Below are positions 38,301 to 49,500 of a stretch of DNA of 64,000 nt, piece by piece (the first letter of the stretch is position 1; each line of letters begins with the position of its first letter). The notes under the pieces were generated by a model that saw only the letters and a program-made list of their open reading frames with translations, did not search any database and was not told the origin of the DNA. The position numbers and the translations under genes were made by a program. The stretch comes from Syngnathus acus (taxonomy: Eukaryota > Chordata > Actinopteri > Syngnathiformes > Syngnathidae), in the NCBI RefSeq assembly GCF_901709675.1, contig NC_051105.1, positions 5,323,104 through 5,387,103 of the forward strand, given 5' to 3'.

Positions 38301-39813
38301 CTCATCAGCTGCTCAGACAATAACTCTTCCGTATAAGTCTCAATTTATTTCAAATGACAAACTTGCATAGAAACCCTTTTGACAAAGTTTCAACAACTCA
38401 CTTTCAATCAAACTAGAAATTTCTTTCTTATGAGCAACAATGTAGGGAAAAAAAGAGCAGTAGCTGCAATGTCATAACTCACATTTGAACATTAACAGCC
38501 CACCTGAATATAGAAGTCAAAGCCGCAGACCCTGACCTGCCACCTGATTTTCATAATGTGAATTTTTCTTTTGTTGCAACAGATAACGTGTCATCGAAGG
38601 GTCCCTGCTTGCCGCCCTGGCGCCTGCGTTCAGTGCAAGACAAAAACATCTGACCCAATTGTCCTCCCGCATAGCCCGCTTGCCTCTTTGGCGGCCCCTC
38701 TGCACTCAACCACCGGCAAATTGTGTAGAGGGCCGTCTGACAATAAGAGAGAGATCAGAACATGACTGCCAGTCAGCTGGAGAAATGAATTTAAAAATCA
38801 GCTATTGGTATACAAATACCTGAATGATTTAAGTCATGAAATATAAATTATTTTGGTGGCTAGTTTTCAAATGCAAAAATAAGACAGATTGTTCACTAAA
38901 ACTCTGCCGACGCTTTACTTATCCACGTTCATTGGTAGGTCTGAAGTGCATTGTCTCAAAGTAGGACATCTCAAAATTAATAAGAATGAGCATTTTAAGA
39001 AGCTCCAAAAAGTCAATTTAACATGTTATGATTCATTGAATATAAAAACCAGGGGGGCTCTGAGGTATGTGGACTTGGGTCAATTAGTGGTGTCCAGATT
39101 TCAACGCAAACATGGTGAAGCTGTTAGGCTGCACACAGGTAGAAGAAGCTGCCAACAGAAGTAAAGTCATCCCAAGTGGAAATACATTTAAATCCTGGTA
39201 AAAAACGGTCCCCCCCCCATATACTTAATAAAGATCTTTTAGGCATTAAAATCAATTTCAGCAATGTTAGAAAGCGTTTTTATTGCTTTACATCGCTTTT
39301 AAATACCTTTATAAACAATGCACATTATTTTAATAGTTGTTTAAACTTGTATTCTCTGATTTGCCTTTTGAAAGTTTTTAGCTATGAAATGCTCTTAGGT
39401 GTTGTGTTGTGCACAAACTATTTTCTTCTCGCCTTGGGTCATACTGTCGATTGCAGTTGCAGTTTGCAAAAAATACCATTGATGTGAATTCTGGGCTCGT
39501 TCCACACATGCAATTCATTAATTCACACAATTCACTGAAAGTTAACATTCAAACTAATGCGGAAAGTTGGGTGGAAGAAAAGTACGCTTCAGAGATATTT
39601 ATGTAAGCTTTGGTGGCAATGGGGAACATACCAGCGTTTTGTTTGCGATCAAACACCGTTGGGGTCCAAATTTAAAAAGCGTATGTGGCACGACAACTAA
39701 GATAACAATTTTTACCTGAAATGACTCCCGGAGCGTGCGTCCCGGCTATAGGCGGACGGTGGTGGCTTCACACAAGCGGCGATCTTTCGCAAGCTTCGAG
39801 CTCCTCTCGCCAT
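35304..39813 (-). CDS. coq10b: Coenzyme Q-binding protein COQ10 homolog B
   Basis: COQ10 is a START-domain lipid-binding protein of the mitochondrial inner membrane needed for ubiquinone function in respiration. Five coding exons on the minus strand: 39813-39716, 36960-36805, 36509-36317, 35666-35565 and 35471-35304. They give 238 residues, exactly the human COQ10B length. The N-terminus ([20 protein letters not shown]) is basic and suits mitochondrial import. The START domain runs from about residue 85 to the end: [59 protein letters not shown] and [11 protein letters not shown]. An in-frame ATG 14 codons upstream (39855), right after a TAG, is an alternative start; I chose 39813 for length and similarity. 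Synteny favours the B over the A paralogue. It is head to head with sf3b1. Confidence 0.93.
36961..39715 (-). other. coq10b: coq10b intron 1
   Basis: A 2.75-kb intron (donor GTAAAA, acceptor TCCAGCAG). It holds a 26-bp A run at 37610-37635 and otherwise unremarkable AT-rich DNA. No exon or structured RNA was recognised. Confidence 0.8.
37610..37635 (+). repeat. A(26) homopolymer
   Basis: An uninterrupted run of 26 A on the plus strand within coq10b intron 1. It may be a poly(A) remnant, but no retroposed body or target duplication was recognised beside it. Confidence 0.9.
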
Positions 39814-40206
39814 CTTTCCCACCAAGTTGGTTCGTTCTTCTCCAGCTGATGGCATCTAAGCTGAGAGACTCGCAATAGGCCACGCCTCCTTCGTCTAAAT
39901 CCGACTCCTTAATGGTCAATTGAATGACGCTAAGACACTATCATTGGTTACTTGTTGAGTACGTCAACGAGGGGGGGGGGGGGGAAAAATACACTGTCCT
40001 GTCACGAGATGTTGGTTCCGGTTGTCTCGTGAAACATAAGCCACTCAGTCAAGTGCACTGGACTTTTAACCTTTTTGGCCTCTTTATTGATCATGTATCA
40101 TCAATGACGTCTAAATACTGTTGGCATATTAGTGACACATTGTCCATTAAAAATGATTGGGGCGCATAATTCCCCCCAAGTGCTTTGCAGTCATTCCACG
40201 CCACGG

Positions 40207-40275
<69 letters not shown>

Positions 40276-40564
40276 AAATGAAACATCCTCAGATCCTTCA
40301 GAAAAAGAGTGAGCAATCCCTTTTTTTGAACTGCTATAAGAGAATTTTGCTTGGGTAACATCTGTGAATTGTGTTTGAATGATATTCCTTCACTTTTGTG
40401 GCAAGTTCCAGATTTGTATCTAGTAAAGACTATACATTTTGATATCTCAGTGAAGGATAACAAAGTGTTTTATTTTGGCGATGAGCAACAAAACGGAAGT
40501 GACAAACTCCTCTACTGGTGCTTTTACTGACTTCCTGTTTCATTCGCGAACAACCACCACCAAA
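39814..40564. promoter_or_regulatory. Divergent coq10b/sf3b1 promoter region
   Basis: The coq10b and sf3b1 start codons are 751 bp apart and point away from each other, the arrangement seen in mammals. The interval holds both leaders, a G run at 39970-39983 and a (TTA)22 microsatellite. The sf3b1 side shows TTCGCGAA about 25 bp before the ATG. No TATA box was identified. Confidence 0.7.
40208..40273 (+). repeat. (TTA)22 microsatellite
   Basis: A perfect 66-bp TTA run in the coq10b/sf3b1 divergent promoter interval, 292 bp upstream of the sf3b1 ATG. Its position makes length polymorphism of possible regulatory interest. Confidence 0.97.
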
Positions 40565-43500
40565 ATGGCGAAGATCGCCAAAACACACGACGGTAAAATG
40601 TTTTTGAAATTAATCTATTCGCACTTGTTTTGAACTAGTCAACACATTTACATTACGACAATGTTCTTTGTCGAACAAACATGTGTTTATATCATTATTA
40701 TATGCACTTTTTATTTATTTAAAATGAGAAAAACAGTCGGCCGGGATACGACGCAACGCGGTCAGATTTAGATAATGGCGCTGGTTGCTATCTTGTTAGC
40801 ATTTTTTAGCCCTTTACACAGTCCACACGATGGCGATTGTTGTTGACGCTGTGGATTCGTCGACGTGCAAATCATTTCTTTCGGCCTAAATACTTTAAAA
40901 CAAGACATGTAGATATTTTTTATTAAATGATTTGTGCTAATTTTAGCATCAAGGCTAATGCAGCAGTGCGACAGTTAACACGTTGTTAGAGATTTGATAC
41001 GCTGGCTCCTAAGCGTCGTTGCTATTTGATGCTACACTTTGCTGCTTAAATTTCATCTATGCATTTAACGCATTTTGTGCAGATATTGAGGCCCAGATCC
41101 TCGAAATCCAGGGGATGAAAGCCAATCTGGTGGAGGAAGGAGATGAGCAGGGAGTCGGCCTTGTTTCAACTGGGTTCTATGATCAAGAAATCTATGGAGG
41201 GAGCGACAGCCGTTTTGCCGGCTATGTCACTTCCATAGCTGCCAACGAACAGGAAGAAGTAAGATGCGAGCCCCGCATACATATCCACAAATATGTTTTT
41301 GTGGTCCACTCCTTGTCTGGTAGTATTGTTATGCTGTCTTGAAACTTTGTTTACGCTTATGTTTTTTTTTTTTTTCTTCCAGGATGATGAAGAAGAAACT
41401 GCGACGAGTTTGTTGGGTCAGAAAAAGCAAGGGTACCATGCTCCAGTGGCCATTCTCAATGCCATTCCTCAGTCAGATGAACAAGTATGTGATAACTGAT
41501 GTGGATGCACACTGTAAAACAATGTACACAAATATAAAATGAACATTGTTACTCATCACAACTTTGTAGTATTTTGTAAAACTTTGCAAGGATGATCAGC
41601 ACTCTCCCTGACACGCTGATCACGTTTCTTTATATGAAAATTAATCGTGTCTGCTACTTTTTTTTTTTGCAGTATGATCCATTTGCGGAGCATCGTCCAC
41701 AGAAGATCGCAGAGCGGGAGGACGAGTACAAAGCTCGGCGCATGCAGATGATTATCTCGCCAGAGCGTCTCGACCCCTTTGCAGATGGTAAATTTGGCCT
41801 TTTTTCCATCCCCGTTACGACACGGTCCTTTTTATTATTCCCCCTATCGTTTTTGCTTTTTCTGTGCATCATCAAGTGTGGTAGCTGTTCAACCCTTCGA
41901 CTACAATGCAGTTGCTTGCCTCCCAGACTCTACGCCTTCCCTGTGGTCAATCCTTTGTTGTTGTCTTTTGTCTTTCTAAAACGCAGTCATTTTGGACATC
42001 TTATCTAGTTTTTTGGGCAAGGAGTAGGATGGATTAGGATGCTTGATTTACAAAACACCCAAAATAGCTTAACAACTAATAGGATTACCATGCATTTGAG
42101 TGGGAGAGGTGGTTAGGTGTTCCAATGTCAAAATCAGATAAGTCGCCTAACAAACGTGGGTAGCAGATGGGTTGTGTGTGTGAGTCGAAGGGTTAACAAT
42201 CCTGTGCGACCACCAGTTGTACAAGATGTAAAGTGGCGCAACCTGTGAAGTTTAACCAAGAGCGTCATTCGCCTGATGAGGGCACGGTATCTGATTGGCC
42301 ACTGCTTAGGAAGAGGGAACAATCCACGTAGGTTTCAGAAGTCGCTTTAGAAAATAACCATGATTGGTTTTGCGCCAAAAACGACTTTAATTTGAATGGA
42401 TTTAGTGTCACTGTGTTATTCTTGGCCTCTTTGACGTTGCACCGTATGTAGCCATTAGGGGTGGGCATTATAAAATTATTACCTTGATCAACTAAAGGGA
42501 AATTAACATTTTCATTTTTGATATTGTTAATTTTTGTCGGGGAAATTGTTAAGGTACTAAAGTGTTTTTCAACACCGGTATCACATATGTAAGGTCTATG
42601 AGTAGGTTTATTTACTCAAATGCAAATAACCCTATGTCTAAATATACATTATAGTAATGGTGGCACAATGGGCTACGTACTATGTAGCTCCCTGGACTAT
42701 GCAGTTGTCAAATTATTTTGAGACCATTTACGTGCCTTGGTTGGTGCTGTTTTCTCAGTGTGCGACAGCTCAAATGGGCTTGGTTGATTATTTTTACTGA
42801 GGTTAAAAAAGGTGTTTATTTGCAGGCGGTCTATACTGGTCTTTAGTGGATCTCTCGCCTGGGGATGATTTTTGGGGACAGCCTTAATGTGGGGCATTGT
42901 ATAGCGCTTTGAGCACCATGACGGTGTGTTTACCATTTATTTGACAGCAGACTCGTGGAGTTAAATCAACACCGTATTTGCACCCTTCCAGTGCAGTCTA
43001 TTTGGACTTAATTGCTTCAAGATAAATCACCCATCAATTCCACACAATCAATAGAAATATAAATCCATCCACCCTTAATTGATTATGCCCATCCCTCGTA
43101 GCGACATACAAGCAAAAATCGGAAAGCTTTTCGACCACAAGGCGAGTTGAATTGTTGGAATAGCGTTAGCATTATCAGTAGTGTGAGGCTTGTTAGGAGC
43201 CTGCATGTAAAGAGAGCAAAGAGAGCTCTGTGTACGAACTTTGTTGTTGTCAAAATATATTTTTATTTTACAAGGCTCACTGTAAAATAGAAATATGTTC
43301 TCTAAGCAAATTGTGTGCCACCATACCACAGGCCCATACTAACTGTCCTTAATTTCTCTCCTACAGCAGTACTGCTTTGCCAGTCCTGTACTGCACTCTG
43401 TTAAGGGCGCAGCAACTCATCCTGTGTAGGTTATGGGGGACACAGAGAGAACTGTGCACTTGTCAGTTTTGGTCAGGGTCCACTTGCTCCTGGTCTTTGA

Positions 43501-46500
43501 ACCCAGCTGGAGCTACTCTTGATTCTCTAAAAGACACTTTTTTTTTTTTTTTTTACTGCCTTCAATTTGTCTTGACTATTATGTTTCACTTGCTACCTTT
43601 TTTTAGTCAAAAAGGGAGTCAAGATAAATGTTTAGTTAAGTAAACAATGATTAAGTCAAGGAAAAGTGGCTCTGACAGTCATTTTTAATGCAGACGAATG
43701 ATAAGCTTCAAAAGCAAGTCTTCATTTTGACCCATTTAAGAATTTTTTATCCCCCAAGAAGATACTTTGATTTCTTTCCCCCCCATCTTTTTTGTGTGTC
43801 AGATCAATGCTAAACAGGTGGTATACTGTTGTGTGTAAGTTCAAACCCTTTTCCAAAGTGTTACTAATGGTAAAGAGAAATTTTCTAGGCTGCTTTTCTG
43901 CTGGTTGAAGTCTGACTACAGAAGGACCCTTGGCACTGAAAGTGTACGTATTCTGAAGAGCACAGCCCAGGACCCCCTCTGCATCAGTGATGGCTCTATC
44001 TACTTAAAAGAAAGCACCAAAAACTTAAGCTCTGCTCTCCATATAACTGCTTGTTTTTTCTTATGATGCTATGTCTATGTAAGAGAGGGTAAACATGTAA
44101 CTCAGTTGGATATACTGTGATTTCACTGTTGTTGTTTTTTTTTTGTTTTTTTTTTAACGGGAACATAAATTTGTAGTCAGGGTTAGCTGGCTGTGTTTGT
44201 GCTTGGTGTGAATAACCTAAGCGAGTCCCGAGAGCGTGCACTAATGAGTGTCCTTTGTTCTTGTTGGTGCTCTTTCGCGCAGGAGGCAAAACGCCGGACC
44301 CCAAGCTACAGGTCAGATCCTATGTGGACGTCATGAGAGAGCAGAACCTGTCCAAAGAAGAAGTATGGAAAATAATATGCAATTTGCCAAGATGATGATG
44401 TTTTCATTGTGTTAACCGTCTGTCACTACTTCCTGCGCAGAGAGAAATTCGTCTGCAGCTCGTAGAGAAGGCCAAGTCGGGTGACCTGAAAGTTGTCAAT
44501 GGGTCCGCTGCCAGCCAAGCCGCCGCCGCCGCTGCTGCTGCCGCCGCCGCTGCTAAGCGCAAGCGCCGCTGGGACCAGACAGCTGACCAAACTCCTACCA
44601 ATTCGACCCCCAAAAAGATGTCCAGCTGGGACCAGGCTGATGCCAATTCTGATGTGAGTTTTGCCACATAAACATGATCATTGGAAATCTCCCAAAAGTC
44701 AGATTGTCAATTTCTTTTGCGATTTAAAGACTCCGGGACACACTCCGGCGCACACACCTTCAAACAGCCGATGGGACGAAACACCTGGCCGGCCTAAAGG
44801 AAGTGAGACCCCCGGGGCCACACCCAGCTCACGCATGTGGGACCCTACACCCAGCCACACGCCGGCCGGTGCAGCCACGCCAGGCAGGGACACACCAGGT
44901 CACGCCACACCGGGCCACGGGGGAGCCACGGGAAGCGTCCGGAAGAACCGTTGGGACGAAACGCCAAAGACAGAGAGGGAGACCCCTGGGCACGGCAGTG
45001 GCTGGGCTGAAACTCCGCGTACCGACAGGGGGGATGAGTCCGTCGGGGAGACTCCTACTCCAGGTGCCAGCAAGAGGAAATCTCGCTGGGATGAAACACC
45101 CGCTAGTCAGATGGGCTCTTCAACACCATTGCTGACTCCTGGAAAGACCCCACTCGGAACTCCTGCCATGAACATGGCTACCCCAACACCTGGTAAAGAA
45201 GCTGTGTATTCTAAATTATTACCATCGTTTTGACTAGTCTTTGAGGTGTAAACCCCAAACCCAGTAAAGGTGTGATATTGCCAGACGTGCACACTTTCAC
45301 ACAGCAAAATCGTATTCCGTGGAGAAATGGTCTGGTAAAGTAAGTAGCTGATGTTATTTGTAAAACAATTGTCAGATGGCACCGGTTGCTTTCCTATAAA
45401 TTGGTGGGTCGAGGGGATGTTTATCATCATAACCCTTGTTCTGGCATTGCAGGTCACCTGATGAGCATGACTCCAGAACAACTGCAGGCGTGGAGGTGGG
45501 AGCGGGAGATAGACGAGAGAAACCGGCCTCTCACAGACGACGAGCTTGACGCCATGTTTCCTGAAGGATACAAGGTCCGTGCACCATTCGTACACTACCG
45601 CACACTTTCCAGTTGAAAACAAGTTCATCAATACTTTTGGGTCTTTGGTAATTTAGCCCCGAGGCTAGTTTAGTACCGGGGCTCAGTACCCATTCCTAAT
45701 TTCATTTTGCTTTCAATGCAGGTGTTGCCTCCACCAGCTGGTTACGTGCCCATCCGCACACCGGCTCGCAAGCTCTCGGCAACGCCTACCCCCATCGGCG
45801 GCATGACCGGCTTCCACATGCAAGTGGAGGACCGCACCACCAAACAGATGAATGACCAACCCTCTGGAAACCTCCCCTTCCTCAAACCTGATGACATCCA
45901 GTATTTTGACAAATTGCTGGTGAGAATTACATCACATAAATCACATCAAATGTAATCCATTCATCCAGGCTGTGTGGTAATTAAACATTTCTGAATGTGT
46001 CAGGTTGAGGTGGATGAGTCCACATTGAGCCCTGAAGAACAGAAAGAAAGAAAGATCATGAAGCTGCTGTTGAAGATTAAAAATGGCACTCCCCCCATGA
46101 GAAAGGTTGGTACCGCTCACGTTCATCCCTGTTCACCCCTAAACTTCTGAAATAAAGAAAGCATGCAGACTTTTGACCCTGTCTGCTTTTGGTTTTCAGG
46201 CGGCCCTGCGTCAGATCACAGACAAAGCTCGTGAGTTTGGAGCAGGACCTTTGTTCAACCAGATCCTCCCACTGCTCATGTCCCCAACCCTTGAGGACCA
46301 AGAACGCCACTTGCTGGTCAAAGTCATCGACCGTATTCTCTACAAACTTGACGACCTTGTTCGACCCTATGTACACAAGGTAAACACACGCTCACATCTC
46401 TTGTACCTTTCCCAGTTAATTGGACAATGCAAAAGTGACAAACTGTCCTTTTTTGTGTCAAGATCCTGGTGGTGATTGAGCCCCTGCTCATTGATGAGGA

Positions 46501-49500
46501 CTACTACGCCAGAGTGGAAGGCAGAGAGATCATTTCCAACTTGGCAAAGGTAACATTGAACATATTTCTGGAGGTTTTTTTTTTTTTTTTGCCTTCCGCG
46601 AACCATTCTCGCCTGTTCGACCTGTCCGGTGGTCGGATCAGGGCTAGTCGTTCGCTAGATTGACTCCAGCATGAGAGCTAGCAGACTTGACTTGAATGCC
46701 TTGTCTGTTCTCACCCTGCACTCGCCGGATACAATCAAGCTTTTTACAGATGCATATTTACCTCCTTATGGAAACATGCTGACGGCCTTAATCAGATTTG
46801 CCATACTGGATGCGAGCCAAAAAATTACTTAAAGTCAATGGAATGTAGAAAAGCTGCTTTGGATTGAGACCCTGAACCACTCCTGATTGCATAACCCCCT
46901 CGTGTTCACAGGCGGCTGGCCTGGCAACCATGATCTCTACCATGCGTCCCGACATTGACAACATGGACGAGTATGTGAGAAACACCACTGCCAGGGCCTT
47001 CGCGGTGGTGGCGTCTGCCCTCGGCATCCCCTCCCTGCTACCCTTCCTCAAAGCCGTGTGCAAAAGCAAGAAGTCATGGCAGGCCCGGCACACGGGCATC
47101 AAGATCGTACAGCAGATCGCCATCCTTATGGGATGCGCCATCCTTCCTCACCTGCGCAGCTTGGTTGAGATCATTGAGCACGGTCAGTGGCGTTCAAAAG
47201 CAAGATGATTGTTAGCACAGTACCCACCATAGAGTTGGTGTTCTTTACTAACCGACAAAACCTTTGCCTGTGGCGGTGCAGGTCTGGTGGATGAGCAGCA
47301 AAAGGTGAGGACCATCAGCGCCCTGGCCATCGCTGCGTTGGCTGAAGCCGCAACACCCTATGGTATCGAATCCTTTGACTCGGTGCTCAAGCCCCTCTGG
47401 AAGGGTATCAGACAGCACAGAGGAAAAGTAAGTAAATGGACACCAAACTTTACATCTGCAGTTTTGTTTTTCATACTATTGCAACATCAGCACCCAGCAT
47501 GAAGCCTGAAAGTGGCTCCAGTATAAATTTTTGCTTGCTGTGGCATTTCTTTGGGGCTGTTGCTATTAGTGGCGGTCCAAATGCTACACTAGCAGCACTA
47601 GACAACACGCCACTGAATAACAAATAATTGAGAGTGAGTTAATTAATGTCTGTCTTCTTTTTTTTTTTTTTTTTACGTCAGGGCTTGGCTGCCTTCCTCA
47701 AAGCTATTGGCTACCTGATCCCTTTGATGGACGCCGAGTACGCCAACTACTACACCCGAGAAGTCATGTTAATCCTCATCAGAGAGTTCCAGTCTCCAGA
47801 TGAGGAGATGAAAAAGATCGTTCTAAAGGTAAGAAGCCAGCGTCACATAGATATGTGAGACTACTGTGCGACACATTCTCGCCTGTTCTTCCTGTCTGTG
47901 GTTGAATCAGGGCTAGTAGTTCGCTAGATAAACTCCCAACATGAGAATTTGCAGAGCCGACACGTGTTCTCTCTGTTCTCACCCTGCAACCCGTTGGGGA
48001 CAAGCTCAAGTTTTTCCTCTTCTGATCAGCATTGCCGTCTCATCTCGTAGGTGGTGAAGCAGTGCTGTGGCACCGATGGTGTGGAGGCCAACTACATCAA
48101 GACTGAGATCCTGCCGCCCTTCTTCAAGCACTTTTGGCAGCACAGGATGGCTTTGGACAGACGTAACTATAGACAGGTTAGCGCTCACAAACATAAAGAC
48201 CTTTTCATTGTACTGGGAAGTATTTCTTGTTGGCAGAAAGTCACAGGGACGCTTTCCTGTTGGTCTCGACAAAAATGAGAAAAGATGGCAGTGACACATT
48301 TGAAGCAGCAAATATGAAGGCGGATATGTTCCCCCAAAAACTACAAATGCCAAACCGCATAAATGCGGGGATTCACTGTATATCAACTAGCTTTCTAATG
48401 CTAAAACTAATCTAAGTTTTGTAATCATTGCAGTTGGTGGACACCACCGTTGAACTGGCCAACAAGGTGGGAGCCGCAGAAATTATCTCCCGCATTGTGG
48501 ACGACCTGAAAGACGAGGCAGAGCAGTACCGTAAAATGGTGATGGAGACCATCGAGAAGATCATGGGCAACCTGGGCGCCGCCGACATCGACCACAAGCT
48601 GGAGGAGCAGTTGATTGACGGCATCCTGTACGCCTTCCAGGAACAGACCACAGAGGTGAGCACAAAAGCAATGTAACATTTACTCACGTGTATATACATG
48701 TCTACTCACGGAATCCAATTTCCTTTGCAGGATTCGGTGATGCTCAACGGCTTCGGCACGGTGGTTAACGCCCTCGGCAAGCGCGTCAAGCCCTACCTGC
48801 CTCAGATCTGCGGTACGGTACTGTGGCGTCTCAACAACAAGTCGGCCAAAGTGCGTCAGCAAGCTGCTGACCTCATCTCACGCACCGCCGTGGTCATGAA
48901 GACATGCCAGGAGGTACGTCGAAAAGCCACATCGATAATGCTGTGTTGATGTCCCGGACATGAATGACTCGTTTTTGTTTACATCTGCATCTGCAGGAAA
49001 AGCTGATGGGTCACTTGGGTGTGGTCCTGTATGAATACCTAGGAGAAGAATACCCTGAAGTACTGGGCAGCATCTTGGGAGCGCTGAAGGCCATTGTAAA
49101 TGTTATAGGTATGTCACCACATGTTAGTGACAGTTACTCCAGTTAAAAGAAAACGTGACTATCTCCCTGTTCCCCATTTGCTTGAATACATGTGTCAAAA
49201 AGTCTTACCATACTCCCCCTTTCTGCAGGCATGCACAAGATGACTCCCCCCATCAAAGACCTGCTCCCTCGTTTGACTCCGATCTTGAAGAACAGACACG
49301 AGAAAGTGCAGGAGAATTGCATCGACCTGGTGGGCAGGATAGCGGACAGGTAAGCATTCCGCACACTGCAAGTAACCACCTGCATAACTGCACATCTCAT
49401 CTTGTGATTTGTCAATTTATTCCAGGGGTGCTGAGTACGTGTCGGCCAGAGAGTGGATGAGGATTTGTTTTGAGTTGCTGGAGCTTCTCAAGGCTCACAA

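Noticed and set aside
40191-40463. Poly-isoleucine frame upstream of sf3b1
   Set aside because: Translation of the TTA microsatellite on the minus strand.
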